64,000 nt of DNA. Source: DUUI01 sp964627845 (GTDB lineage Bacteria; Bacillota_I; Bacilli_A; Erysipelotrichales; Erysipelotrichaceae). Position 1 is the stretch's first letter. Each line of letters starts with the position of its first letter. The stretch spans positions 4,176 through 68,175 of the forward strand of contig CAZVKL010000003.1 of the NCBI GenBank assembly GCA_964627845.1. The letters run 5' to 3'. The notes below the pieces were generated by a model. The model worked only from the letters and a program-made list of their open reading frames with translations. It did not search any database and was not told the DNA's origin. The position numbers and the translations under genes are program-made. Of the stretch, positions 26,805 through 35,593 are shown in pieces.

Positions 26805-28608
26805 AGATTTATTAAAAACCCCCATTGGAAAAGATGTGGTGGATAAAGTTTTGTTACAAATGAATAAGTCCTCAGTTTGGATCGAAAATCCGTTGATTCT
26901 TAATCTTAAGTTGAAACACTTAAACCGGTTCATAAAAGATGAAGGGTTTGTTGATGCTTTAATCAATTTGGCGAATCAGGATAAAATCTTTCCAACTCAA
27001 GAGGGTGGAATGCTGGTTAAAACATGGTGGAAAGAGATTGTCTTTTATCAAATCTATCCAAAATCATTTAAAGACAGTAATGGGGATGGCAAAGGTGATT
27101 TACAGGGGATCCTTTCTAAACTTGATTACATTGAGTCCATGGGCTTTGGTGGAATATGGTTATCACCAATTTTCAAATCACCGATGAAAGACAATGGTTA
27201 TGATATTTCAGATTATTATGCGATCAATCCAGAAATGGGCACCATGGATGATTTAAAACAACTCATAGAAGCATGTCATCAAAGAGGTTTAAAGATAATT
27301 CTTGATTTAGTTGTCAATCATACCAGTGATCAACATCCTTGGTTTATGGAAGCACTAAATAATCCAACCTCTGATAAACGTGATTATTATTTTTTTAGAG
27401 ACAAAGACAAGACCAATAACTGGGTTTCCTTTTTCTATGAATCAGCTTGGAAATATTTTGAAGCTCAGGATATTAGCGCACTACATTTATTTGCTTCAGA
27501 ACAATTTGATTTAAATTGGGATAATCAACAGGTTCGAGATGAAGTGGTTCGAATTATTAATTTTTATGCTGATTTAGGGATTGATGGCTATCGTTTAGAT
27601 GTCATTAACTACATTTCGAAAAACCCAGGTTTACCCGAGGGAAATCCATGGGTGGGTGAGCTAATTGGGTTTACAGGAATTGAACATTATTTTTATGGAC
27701 CACACCTTCATGATTATTTACAAGAAATAAATGAACGAGCCTTTAAACCAAATCAACTCTTTAGTATTGGGGAAACACCAGGGATTGGAATCGAAACGAG
27801 TAAAATGCTAAGTGCTGATTATCGACATGAGTTAGATTTAATTTTTAATTTTGATCACTTGGAAAATCCTGGAAAAGTTCGATTTGATCAATACTTCTAT
27901 GATTTAGAATACTATAAAAAATACATGATTAAATGGCAAAAATCCTTGAGTAATCACGATTGGATGTCGCTCTTTTTTGAGAATCATGATAATCCACGAA
28001 TGATTTCTAAAGTGTCTGATCAAGCGCACTTTTATCCTGCTATTGGTAAATTAATTGGCGTCTTATTGTTGACGCTCAAAGGAACTCCCTTTATTTATCA
28101 AGGACAGGAAGCAGGTTTTATTAATCAATTCTTTCTAGAAGAAGAATTACGAGATGTTGAATCAATTAATAAACTTAAACAAAGTGATTTAGAGACAGTC
28201 AATGCGGGGACACGCGATCAAAGTAGAGCGGTGATGAAATGGAATCATGAAGGAGGTTTTACTGAGGGAGTCCCTTGGATTAAGTCGCAACATCCAGAGG
28301 TGGTTTCGATTGAAGAACAATTATTAGATCCTCATTCAATCCTTTGCTTTTATAAAACGTTGATTGAACTTCGAAATAATAATCATGACCTGATATATAG
28401 TCCTGTCGAATTCGAGTTTGAATATCGTCACAAATACTTTGGGTATCGCCGTGGTGATTATTTTATTGAAATGAATTTAACCTCTGAACCGATTCGGTTT
28501 GAACCCGTGAAGAACAAGGGAATAAAACTTCTAAGTAATTATTTAGGTGATCAAGAGTACCTAAGACCGTATGAAGCAATCATTTACAGAAAGGAACAAA
28601 TTCTATGA
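26779..28608 (+). CDS. GH13 alpha-glucosidase with an extra N-terminal segment
   Basis: A 609-aa alpha-amylase-family enzyme of the oligo-1,6-glucosidase / sucrose-hydrolase type. The usual start of the family (WWKEIVFYQIYPKSF) appears only at about residue 83. Catalytic residues are nucleophile D274 (GYRLDVIN), acid/base E332 (SIGETPG) and D404 (ENHDNPR). Residues 1-77 are an additional predicted-helical segment (SKIKDLLKTPIGKDVV) that I recognise only vaguely from other glycosidases. The AAAGGAG before the ATG at 26779 supports including it; an internal ATG at 27010 with GAGGGTGG in front could start a shorter form. Cytoplasmic; fourth gene of the operon. Confidence 0.9.
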   Translation: MLNKNSKIKDLLKTPIGKDVVDKVLLQMNKSSVWIENPLILNLKLKHLNRFIKDEGFVDALINLANQDKIFPTQEGGMLVKTWWKEIVFYQIYPKSFKDSNGDGKGDLQGILSKLDYIESMGFGGIWLSPIFKSPMKDNGYDISDYYAINPEMGTMDDLKQLIEACHQRGLKIILDLVVNHTSDQHPWFMEALNNPTSDKRDYYFFRDKDKTNNWVSFFYESAWKYFEAQDISALHLFASEQFDLNWDNQQVRDEVVRIINFYADLGIDGYRLDVINYISKNPGLPEGNPWVGELIGFTGIEHYFYGPHLHDYLQEINERAFKPNQLFSIGETPGIGIETSKMLSADYRHELDLIFNFDHLENPGKVRFDQYFYDLEYYKKYMIKWQKSLSNHDWMSLFFENHDNPRMISKVSDQAHFYPAIGKLIGVLLLTLKGTPFIYQGQEAGFINQFFLEEELRDVESINKLKQSDLETVNAGTRDQSRAVMKWNHEGGFTEGVPWIKSQHPEVVSIEEQLLDPHSILCFYKTLIELRNNNHDLIYSPVEFEFEYRHKYFGYRRGDYFIEMNLTSEPIRFEPVKNKGIKLLSNYLGDQEYLRPYEAIIYRKEQIL

Positions 28609-29699
28609 AATTAATTCACTCCATGTATATTTCCTCTTTTAGAGATTATCAAGATTATCTGCTCAAAAATGCTAATGAAGGTGATTTAGTTTTTATCTGC
28701 TTTCATTTAGAAGAAGAGTATCACCAAATGGAAAATTATCGCCAAGAAGCCAAAGCCATGACCTCTTGGCTTAAAGAAAATGGTTTTATTATCTTGGCCG
28801 ATGTAGCTGGTCGAACCTTAGAATATTTTGGTAACGATGATTTATTTGACATCGCAAAGGAGTATCAACTTGATATTATTCGGATTGATTATGGAATTGA
28901 TCCTCAACTGATTATTGATAATGTTGATAAACAACGCATTGGACTCAATGCTTCGGCCTATGAAACGTCCTATGATCCTTATGTTAGAGAAGATATGGTG
29001 GCAACGCATAATTATTATCCTAGACCTGAAACTGGTCTTGAGATTGAAGATTTAATTAGAACAGCTAAACATATGAAAAATGCGCCAGTTGAAGTCTATT
29101 CTTTTATTGCTGGGGAAAATCAAAAACGCTCACCAATCTATGAAGGACTGTGTACCATCGAATCTCATCGATATCTTAAGCCTTATGTTGGGTTTGTTGA
29201 GTTGATTAAACGAGGTCAACAAGATGGAGTGATTGTTGGTGACTTAAGTTTAACTCAACCTCAACTTGATTTAATTCATCGTTATATTGAAGAGGGCGTT
29301 GTATTATTGCCATCAAAATTAAATCCAGGTTACCAGCATTATTATGATAAGGTGTTAACTTTAAGAAGTGATACGCCTAAGAAATTATTTAGAATTGTTG
29401 AATCACGAGAATATGCTTCCAGTGGTGAAAAAATAAAACCAGACAATCAAATCAAACGAATTAAAGGCTCAATAACGATTGATAATGAAAAATACGATCG
29501 TTATTCAGGAGAAGTTCAATTAATCAGAGAAGATTTACCTCAAGATGAGCGAGTCAATGTGATGGGTCAGGTCCATTTGGATTATATCCGACTAATTGAT
29601 GCTCTTGATCCATTAGATAGGATTATGTTTATACCAGATGATAACTTTACCAAAGAAGCTAAAAGCCAAACATCAAGTACTAAAACAAGTCACCCTTGA
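28605..29699 (+). CDS. mupG: MupG-like 6-phospho-N-acetylmuramidase (DUF871)
   Basis: A 364-aa protein with an N-terminal TIM barrel (residues 1 to about 240) and a C-terminal cyclophilin-like domain, the DUF871 architecture. MupG of Staphylococcus cleaves MurNAc6P-GlcNAc from recycled cell wall. Signature stretches here are VFICFHLEEEY, ILADVAGRTLEYF, RIDYG and the Tyr/Arg-rich HNYYPRPETGL. The start overlaps the GH13 stop (ATGA). MurQ and a MurNAc PTS, the usual partners, are absent, so the natural substrate may be another 6-phospho-disaccharide. The last 15 residues look unrelated to the family and may come from a deletion junction with the next, broken gene. Confidence 0.8.
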   Translation: MKLIHSMYISSFRDYQDYLLKNANEGDLVFICFHLEEEYHQMENYRQEAKAMTSWLKENGFIILADVAGRTLEYFGNDDLFDIAKEYQLDIIRIDYGIDPQLIIDNVDKQRIGLNASAYETSYDPYVREDMVATHNYYPRPETGLEIEDLIRTAKHMKNAPVEVYSFIAGENQKRSPIYEGLCTIESHRYLKPYVGFVELIKRGQQDGVIVGDLSLTQPQLDLIHRYIEEGVVLLPSKLNPGYQHYYDKVLTLRSDTPKKLFRIVESREYASSGEKIKPDNQIKRIKGSITIDNEKYDRYSGEVQLIREDLPQDERVNVMGQVHLDYIRLIDALDPLDRIMFIPDDNFTKEAKSQTSSTKTSHP

Positions 29700-30196
29700 A
29701 TTAAAGCTGAAACAATTGACCAGTGATTTTCCTTTGATGCGTCGAACACTTGTCGACTATGGATATTTAAGTCGAGATAATGCGGGCGTTAAGTATCAAG
29801 TTAATCCAATATATACTACAAGATTTGCTGCAAGGGACGACCTTGATGAAATTTTAGAATTAATTAAGGATGTAGTAAAACAGTTAAATGAAAAAGACAT
29901 CCCAATCTGGGATGACAATTATCCTAGTCAATTTATTTTAGAAGAGATTCAACAGAATCGATTAGTTATAATGAGTGAATTTGATGAAATCATCTCATAT
30001 TTTTCGTTTAATCCATTTAATCGAGGAGCCGATAAAGTAAGTTGAGCATTTCCAGAGGCTAAAGCACTTTAGTTGGATAAGTTTTGTGTAAAAGTATCTC
30101 ATCAACAAAAAGGACATTAAAGCCAAAGGTGTCTTTATTGATCAGGTAGATGGTCGGATTTTAAAAGAAATTGGATTTGAAAAAGCCTGTCAGTGA
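29638..30196 (+). pseudogene. Decayed DUF2087-GNAT fusion gene
   Basis: The frame opens inside mupG. It shows a DUF2087-like segment (FPLMRRTLVDYGYLSRD) and then the first half of a GNAT domain (FAARDDLDEILELIKD, SQFILEEIQQNRLVI). It stops at TGA 30043-30045, but GNAT-like residues continue: AFPEAKAL, then TAG, LDKFCVKVSHQQKG, then TAA. The final part, FIDQVDGRILKEIGFEKACQ, is in another frame. So there are at least three stops and one frameshift. The DUF2087 N-terminus is missing. A deletion probably joined mupG to this gene. Confidence 0.75.
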
Positions 30197-30207
30197 CAAG
30201 GCTTTTT
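30180..30207. terminator. Bidirectional terminator
   Basis: A 12-bp stem (AAAAAGCCTGTC / GACAAGGCTTTTT, one bulged A) with loop AGT, flanked by A and T runs. It lies between the decayed GNAT gene and the reductase gene reading from the other side. Confidence 0.85.
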
Positions 30208-30209
30208 AC

Positions 30210-30791
30210 TTAGATGATTTTCGCTAATTGTTGGGCTTCAAGAATGGCTTGATTCAGTGATTGTTGTGAATCAAAATCAATAACATCCATCCCATCGGCT
30301 GCAATACTATGAAAATGATTGATGCCAAAGAAAACAGAGAGTGCTTTTAGATGTGGTAAGGCTTGTTCCAATGGATCATTGGTGTAAAAGCCTCCCCGAG
30401 TTGTTAAGTAAAATAAGTTTTTAGCCTTACAGATTCCCTTTAATCCATCTGCCGTTGATTTGAAAGTAATTGTATCAACACTAACATTTTCAATATAGAT
30501 TTTAAGTAGGGCAGGAAAACTTAAATCCCAAAATGGAGCAGCAATAATTATTTCATCGGCTTGTGAAAACTGATGGGCTAAGTCAAAGCGTGGATGGTCT
30601 AATTTCTTATTTAATAACAGTTCCTCTCTTTCAAAAAAGAAGTCATTGACTAAAGGTTGAAGATTGAGTTGGGTTAATTTTAAGTGGATTAATTCAATCT
30701 CTGTGTCAATCGCTTCAATAAAAGCAGTGGCCAATCGTTTGGTTCTTGATTGTTCTCTCATAGTACAATCGATGTAGAGGACTTTTTTCAT
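30210..30791 (-). CDS. Flavodoxin-fold NAD(P)H oxidoreductase
   Basis: A 193-aa single-domain protein of the NAD(P)H-quinone oxidoreductase / azoreductase group. It has the alternating strands of a flavodoxin fold: VLYIDCTM with RTKRLATAF at the FMN phosphate site, EIIIAAPFWDLSFPALLKIYIEN and FYLTTRGGFY. FMN-dependent reduction of quinones or azo compounds is the family activity; the physiological substrate is unknown. It overlaps the nucleoside phosphorylase gene by 4 bp (ATGA) and is translated after it. Confidence 0.85.
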   Translation of the reverse strand: MKKVLYIDCTMREQSRTKRLATAFIEAIDTEIELIHLKLTQLNLQPLVNDFFFEREELLLNKKLDHPRFDLAHQFSQADEIIIAAPFWDLSFPALLKIYIENVSVDTITFKSTADGLKGICKAKNLFYLTTRGGFYTNDPLEQALPHLKALSVFFGINHFHSIAADGMDVIDFDSQQSLNQAILEAQQLAKII

Positions 30792-31531
30792 CGGCTTTGC
30801 TCCAGTCTAACAAAGGCTTCTAATGCCACTAAAATCTCCCGTTTTTCACCTTCATATGCCATGTCTTGGCCATCGACATAATTTGAAATAGACTCTGCTG
30901 TATCCTGTCCATAGACAACCACATTATTGAGGATAGAGGCACAACGACAACCTCTTAATCGTCCAATGGTTAATAGAGCAGATGTTTCTAAGTCAGCCCC
31001 TAAAACACCTTTATTTGACCAGTATTCTTCAATCACTTGATTGTCATCGATATAGAAACTTTCATGACTATGGACAATGCCTAAATGATAGGCAACATCT
31101 AAAGATTGACTTGCCTCAATAATATATCTTAATAACGTAGAATCTGGAGTAGCAGGATATATTTCTTCGACATATGCCTTAGAGGCACCATCATCTCGAA
31201 TGGCTCCTTCAGCAATCACTAAATCTCCAATTTGGATTTGCTTTTGAAGGGCTCCACAAGAACCAATGCGGATGAGATTGGTCACACCAATATTCTTTAA
31301 TTCTTCAACCGCAATCCCAACAGAGGCACCACCCATGCCCGTTGACATGGCTAAGATAGGAATTCCTTGATAGGTTCCGATGATAGAGCGATACTCACGA
31401 TTATAAGCCAACTCTTTAACATCATTCAAATATTGTTTAATGTGATCAAGACGTTTTGGATCACCAGGTAGTAGGCAATAGCTTGTGTTGACACTTGAGT
31501 CCAGGGCGATATGTGCTTGTTTCATACTCAC
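30788..31531 (-). CDS. Nucleoside phosphorylase, uridine/purine type
   Basis: A 247-aa protein of the hexameric PNP/UDP family. The phosphate-binding LLPGDPKRLDHI is near the N-terminus. RIGSCGALQ follows near 90 and LGADLETSALLT near 180 at the ribose site. It cleaves a nucleoside with phosphate to base and ribose-1-phosphate. The family resemblance fits uridine phosphorylase or DeoD; I cannot separate them. It is divergent from the nucleoside importer operon, so its substrate is presumably imported by it. Its promoter lies at 31566-31594. Confidence 0.85.
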   Translation of the reverse strand: MSMKQAHIALDSSVNTSYCLLPGDPKRLDHIKQYLNDVKELAYNREYRSIIGTYQGIPILAMSTGMGGASVGIAVEELKNIGVTNLIRIGSCGALQKQIQIGDLVIAEGAIRDDGASKAYVEEIYPATPDSTLLRYIIEASQSLDVAYHLGIVHSHESFYIDDNQVIEEYWSNKGVLGADLETSALLTIGRLRGCRCASILNNVVVYGQDTAESISNYVDGQDMAYEGEKREILVALEAFVRLEQSR

Positions 31532-31565
31532 TTCTTTCTAGGCAAAACTTGCCGAACTTAAGTTT

Positions 31566-31594
31566 AGATTAATCACAAAAGCGTTAATTGTCAA
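31566..31594 (-). promoter_or_regulatory. Promoter of the phosphorylase operon with a cre-like core
   Basis: On the minus strand, TTGACA (31594-31589), a 17-nt spacer and a weak TAATCT (31571-31566). The motif AAAAGCGTTA at 31577-31586 lies in the spacer and resembles half of a CcpA cre site. Confidence 0.5.
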
Positions 31595-31619
31595 ATATGA
31601 AATATTGTTTCTAAAATGA

Positions 31620-31648
31620 TTGAAACATCTATTGATTTGAATTATAAT
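31620..31648 (+). promoter_or_regulatory. Promoter of the nucleoside transport operon
   Basis: TTGAAA (31620-31625), a 17-nt spacer and a consensus TATAAT (31643-31648). Transcription would start near 31655. Confidence 0.75.
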
Positions 31649-31658
31649 TAAGAACAAG

Positions 31659-31673
31659 GAAAAGCGCTTACAA
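31659..31673 (+). promoter_or_regulatory. cre-like site downstream of the transcription start
   Basis: Read on the minus strand it is TTGTAAGCGCTTTTC, which fits the CcpA consensus WTGNAANCGNWNNCW at all but one fixed base. Its position just after the expected start suits repression by roadblock. No ccpA gene lies in the window. Confidence 0.5.
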
Positions 31674-31692
31674 ATGCGCAAGGAGGAAGATA

Positions 31693-32838
31693 ATGAAAAA
31701 ATTATTCAAAGCACTGTTAGCTCTGCTACTTGTGTTTGCTTTAGTGGCCTGTACTACAGAAGACCAACCAGAACCAACTGATCCAGATACCACAGAAAAT
31801 GAGGATCAAGAACCAAGTGGAGATACTTATAATGTTGCTTATTTAATTAATGGTAACTTAGGTGATAAATCATTCTTTGATTCAGCTGCTGAAGGGCTCA
31901 ATACCCTTGAAAGTGATGGAAGAATTACGCTTAGAACCATCGAAATGGGTGGAACTGATTCAGATAAACCAAAATGGTTATCAACACTCTATGAAGTGAC
32001 CGAATCTCAAGAGTACGATGTGATTATTGTTGGTACATTCCAAATGCCAGACTTCTTAAAAGAGGTGGCTGATGCGAACCCTGATCAAAAATACATAATT
32101 TTTGATGATAACACTTATGCGGGCCAAAATGACAATGTCCTTAACTTAATGTATAAACAAAATGAATTAGGCTATGTCGTGGGTGTCTTAGCAGGAAGTA
32201 TCACAACAGATACCAATGTAGCTCATATTAACGAAGAGTCAGTCATTGGATTTGTTGGTGGTGTTGACTCACCAGTTATTAATGACTTCTTAATTGGTTA
32301 TATTGAAGGGGCGAAATTTGTTAATCCTGACATTAAGATTGATACACGTTATACCAATGACTATGTTGATACAGCTAATGCGAAAGAATATGGTTTATCA
32401 ATGATGAATGACCAAAATGTTGACGTGATTTGGGGGGTAGCTGGTAATGCTGGTAATGGTGCCGCAGAAGCAATCCTTGAAAATGAACAAGCATGGTTTA
32501 TTGGCGTAGACTCTGACCAAGAAGCAACATTTTCTTCAGAATTAGCGGCCATTACATTAACATCTGGTTTAAAGAATATTGGTAACTCACTCATTTGGGT
32601 CTTTGATGAATTAGATCAAGGCAATGAGCACTGGGGAACTGAAATTTCATTAGGACTTGTTGATGGTGGTGTTGGTCTAGTGACAGATAAGAACTATGAC
32701 GCCAACGTTTCTGATGAAATTAAAGCGGTTGTCGAAGAAGCAATTAGCGAAATCCAAGCTGGAAATATTGTCGTTCCAACAGCTATTGGACCTGACGCAG
32801 TTGATGTACCATCAATCCGTGATGAAGTTAGACCTTAA
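31693..32838 (+). CDS. nupN: BMP-family nucleoside-binding lipoprotein
   Basis: A 381-aa exported lipoprotein. The signal peptide (LLALLLVFALVAC) ends in a lipobox with Cys about 20, followed by an acidic, Pro/Thr-rich linker. The rest is a periplasmic-binding-type BMP/PnrA domain (YNVAYLINGNLGDKSF near the start). It captures nucleosides outside the cell for the ABC transporter encoded downstream. AAGGAGG gives a strong ribosome binding site. A stem-loop after the gene could lower expression of the following genes relative to the binding protein. Confidence 0.92.
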   Translation: MKKLFKALLALLLVFALVACTTEDQPEPTDPDTTENEDQEPSGDTYNVAYLINGNLGDKSFFDSAAEGLNTLESDGRITLRTIEMGGTDSDKPKWLSTLYEVTESQEYDVIIVGTFQMPDFLKEVADANPDQKYIIFDDNTYAGQNDNVLNLMYKQNELGYVVGVLAGSITTDTNVAHINEESVIGFVGGVDSPVINDFLIGYIEGAKFVNPDIKIDTRYTNDYVDTANAKEYGLSMMNDQNVDVIWGVAGNAGNGAAEAILENEQAWFIGVDSDQEATFSSELAAITLTSGLKNIGNSLIWVFDELDQGNEHWGTEISLGLVDGGVGLVTDKNYDANVSDEIKAVVEEAISEIQAGNIVVPTAIGPDAVDVPSIRDEVRP

Positions 32839-32861
32839 TCGTTAAAATTATGCTCTAAAAC

Positions 32862-32890
32862 AAACATGGAGGCCACTGGTCTCCATGTTT
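32862..32890 (+). terminator. Attenuating hairpin between binding protein and ABC genes
   Basis: A 13-bp stem (AAACATGGAGGCC / GGTCTCCATGTTT, one G-U pair) with a 3-nt loop and only a weak T tail (TTTATT). Partial termination or 3'-end stabilisation is inferred. Confidence 0.6.
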
Positions 32891-32915
32891 ATTAAGCAAG
32901 CAAGAAAGGATCACT

Positions 32916-34478
32916 ATGAATGAACAATTAGCCGTAGTCATGAAAAACATTACCAAAGTATATGGGAATGGAGTCATGGCCAATAAAAATGTGAATTTTG
33001 AAGTGCGAAAAGGTGAGATTCATGCCTTGATGGGTGAAAATGGGGCCGGTAAATCAACCTTGGTAAAAATGCTCTTTGGGATGGAACAACCAACTGAAGG
33101 GGAAATCATCATCAATGGCGAGCCAGTCGTTTTATCATCGCCTCAAGTCGCAATTTCAAAAGGAATAGGGATGGTGCACCAACACTTTATGTTAGTGCCT
33201 AGTCTTACGGTGGCTGAAAATATTGTCTTAGGCATGGTCCCAACCAAGTCCAAAGCCTTTATCGATTTTAAAAAAGCTGTTGAAATTACCAAGAAATATT
33301 CAGAAAAATATAATCTTGCTGTTGACCCATTGGCTAAAGTGGTTGATATTCCTGTTGGTATGAAACAGAAAGTTGAGATTTTAAAAGCACTTGTTCGTGG
33401 TGCGAAAATCTTAATTTTAGATGAGCCAACCGCCGTGTTAACGACCCAAGAAACAAGAGAACTGTTCTCTGAATTAGTTGAACTGAAGAAACAAGGCTTT
33501 ACCATTATCTTTATCTCTCATAAACTCAATGAGATAATGGCTATTACTGATCGAATGACAATCCTTAGAGGTGGACGCTCAGTAGGGGTCCATGAAACAA
33601 AAGATACATCCCCTGAAATTATTTCACGTTTAATGGTTGGACGAGATGTTATCTTAAAAGTAGAAAAAGATGAAGCACAACCTCAAGAAATCGTTTTAAA
33701 TGTCAAAGATTTAAACTATGTCAATGATTGGGGTAAAAAGATGTTAGATAATGTGTCCTTAGCAGTGAGAAAAGGTGAAATCCTAGGAGTCGCAGGAGTT
33801 GAAGGTAATGGTCAAAAAGAACTGGTCGATGCTTTATTTGGCTTTATTCAAGTCGATTCAGGAGAGATTTTGCTCAATCAAGAATCGATCGTAAATCTGA
33901 ATCAAGGACAATTAAGAGAGAAACATATTTCATTAGTTCCAGAAGACCGGATGTTATATGGAATCTCAGCTGATGCCTCCATTAAAGAAAACATTCTTTC
34001 AGATCGAAGTGGCGATTCTAAATATAATAATGGACCATTATTTGATTTAAGTGCCATTGAACAAGACACTAAACAACTTGTTAAAGATTATCGTATCTTA
34101 TCTAGCTCCATTGAACAACCCGTGGGGATGTTATCTGGGGGGAATATTCAAAAAGTCGTTGTTGCTAGAGAGTTCTCCAATAATCCACAATTGATTATTG
34201 CTGATCAACCAACTCGAGGCATCGATGTAGGGGCTACTGAATTTATCCGCAAAAAATTAGTTGAATTATCACGAAGTGGAATTGGTGTGTTATTAGTCTC
34301 AGCTGATTTAAATGAGGTCATCGAATTATCCGATAGTTTAATTGTGATGAGCGGTGGTCAAATTGTGGCCTATTTTGAAAATACAAAAAATTTATCCGAT
34401 GAAGAAATGGGACGCTTTATGCTAGGTCTACAGAAACAAGAGCCACAACAAATTAGGAGGGTCACTCATGAATCGTAA
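32916..34478 (+). CDS. nupO: Nucleoside ABC transporter, double ATP-binding protein
   Basis: A 520-aa protein with two ABC domains in tandem. The first has an intact Walker A (GENGAGKST, residues about 40-48) and LILDEPTAVL, but a degenerate signature (PVGMKQK). The second has a degenerate Walker A (GVEGNGQKE) and a good signature (LSGGNIQKV). This complementary pattern is normal for the sugar / nucleoside transporter family (RbsA, YufO). It energises import with the two permeases. AAGAAAGGATC precedes the ATG. It overlaps the next gene by 11 bp. Confidence 0.94.
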   Translation: MNEQLAVVMKNITKVYGNGVMANKNVNFEVRKGEIHALMGENGAGKSTLVKMLFGMEQPTEGEIIINGEPVVLSSPQVAISKGIGMVHQHFMLVPSLTVAENIVLGMVPTKSKAFIDFKKAVEITKKYSEKYNLAVDPLAKVVDIPVGMKQKVEILKALVRGAKILILDEPTAVLTTQETRELFSELVELKKQGFTIIFISHKLNEIMAITDRMTILRGGRSVGVHETKDTSPEIISRLMVGRDVILKVEKDEAQPQEIVLNVKDLNYVNDWGKKMLDNVSLAVRKGEILGVAGVEGNGQKELVDALFGFIQVDSGEILLNQESIVNLNQGQLREKHISLVPEDRMLYGISADASIKENILSDRSGDSKYNNGPLFDLSAIEQDTKQLVKDYRILSSSIEQPVGMLSGGNIQKVVVAREFSNNPQLIIADQPTRGIDVGATEFIRKKLVELSRSGIGVLLVSADLNEVIELSDSLIVMSGGQIVAYFENTKNLSDEEMGRFMLGLQKQEPQQIRRVTHES

Positions 34479-35592
34479 ACGAGAACTTAAATTTAACTTT
34501 GCGCGGGCATTAGCCGCCATCTTAATTGCGATTGGAGTTGCCACATTATTAATCTTTATTAGTGCTTCAGGCAATAACTTTGGTGACAAGCTATCAGAAA
34601 CCATTGAAGCCTTGAAGGCTATGTTAATTCGTCCACTCTTTCGAGCCAATGGAACCTTTAATACCAAAGGTCTCTATGATATTTTAGCTCTAACAATCCC
34701 AATTATGTTTACTGGATTGGCCACTGCCATTATGTTTTCGGCCAATCAATTTAACTTAGGGTCTGAGGGCGGAATTATGCTAGGGGCATTTGTGACAGCT
34801 TTAGCGGCAGTCTATCTACCACTGCCTCCAGTAATCTTACCAATTGCTGCTATTTTAATAGGGTCATTAATAACCATGCTTGTCTTAGCTTTAGTGGGTG
34901 TCTTTAAAGCGAAACTAGGGGTTAGTGAGATGGTTAATTCGCTCATGCTTAACTACATTATTATGTATGTTATTAACTTCTTATTAAATACGTATTTAGC
35001 CGATAAATCTAAAGGTTTTGTTCAAACAGAAACAATTCAACCACATGCGGCTTTGCCACAATTAGTGGGAGGTGGATCAAAACTTTCCATTGGATTTGTT
35101 ATAGGATTAGTGATGGTTGTCTTAATGTCACTGTTTATGTTTAGAACACGTTGGGGATACAATATTCGAATGATAGGAAAGAACCTTGCCTTCTCTAAAT
35201 ATTCAGGAATAAATGTTCCATTTTACATCGTTTTATCTCAAGCCATTGGTGGTTTCTTAGCTGGAATGGGTGGAGCTGTTGAGATGTTAGGTCGATACAA
35301 TGCCTATGACTGGAAGTCACTGCCAGGTTATGGATGGACAGGAATCACGGTTGCGATATTAGCCGGGAATAATCCAAAGTTTGTTCCGTTTGCGGCCTTC
35401 TTTATTGCTTTCTTAGATAAGGGGACCGAACTCATGTCTACTTATTCCAATGTACCTGCTCAATTAATTGACATAATTCAAGCCGTCATCTTCTTATTCT
35501 TTGCGGCCAATAACTTCTTATCACGCTATCGTCAAAAACTAGTGGTACAGAGTGCTCAAGAAGAGCTTGAATTATCAAAGGAGGGACAATAA
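34468..35592 (+). CDS. nupP: Nucleoside ABC transporter permease 1
   Basis: A 374-aa permease of the BPD_transp_2 family with about eight to nine hydrophobic segments. NLGSEGGIMLGAF near residue 93 and KLGVSEMVNSLMLNYI are conserved stretches. It is longer than its partner because of an N-terminal cytoplasmic tail and first helix. It pairs with the next permease to form the channel. A good AGGAGG precedes the ATG within the nupO gene. Confidence 0.92.
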   Translation: MNRKRELKFNFARALAAILIAIGVATLLIFISASGNNFGDKLSETIEALKAMLIRPLFRANGTFNTKGLYDILALTIPIMFTGLATAIMFSANQFNLGSEGGIMLGAFVTALAAVYLPLPPVILPIAAILIGSLITMLVLALVGVFKAKLGVSEMVNSLMLNYIIMYVINFLLNTYLADKSKGFVQTETIQPHAALPQLVGGGSKLSIGFVIGLVMVVLMSLFMFRTRWGYNIRMIGKNLAFSKYSGINVPFYIVLSQAIGGFLAGMGGAVEMLGRYNAYDWKSLPGYGWTGITVAILAGNNPKFVPFAAFFIAFLDKGTELMSTYSNVPAQLIDIIQAVIFLFFAANNFLSRYRQKLVVQSAQEELELSKEGQ

Positions 35593-35593
35593 G

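Noticed and set aside
30043..30045. TGA where GNAT homology would accept tryptophan, hinting at UGA = Trp
   Set aside because: Many intact genes here (for example rseP's neighbours cdsA and uppS, also trmD) end in TGA, and tryptophan is TGG. A TAG, a TAA and a frameshift follow within the same remnant, so it is ordinary decay.
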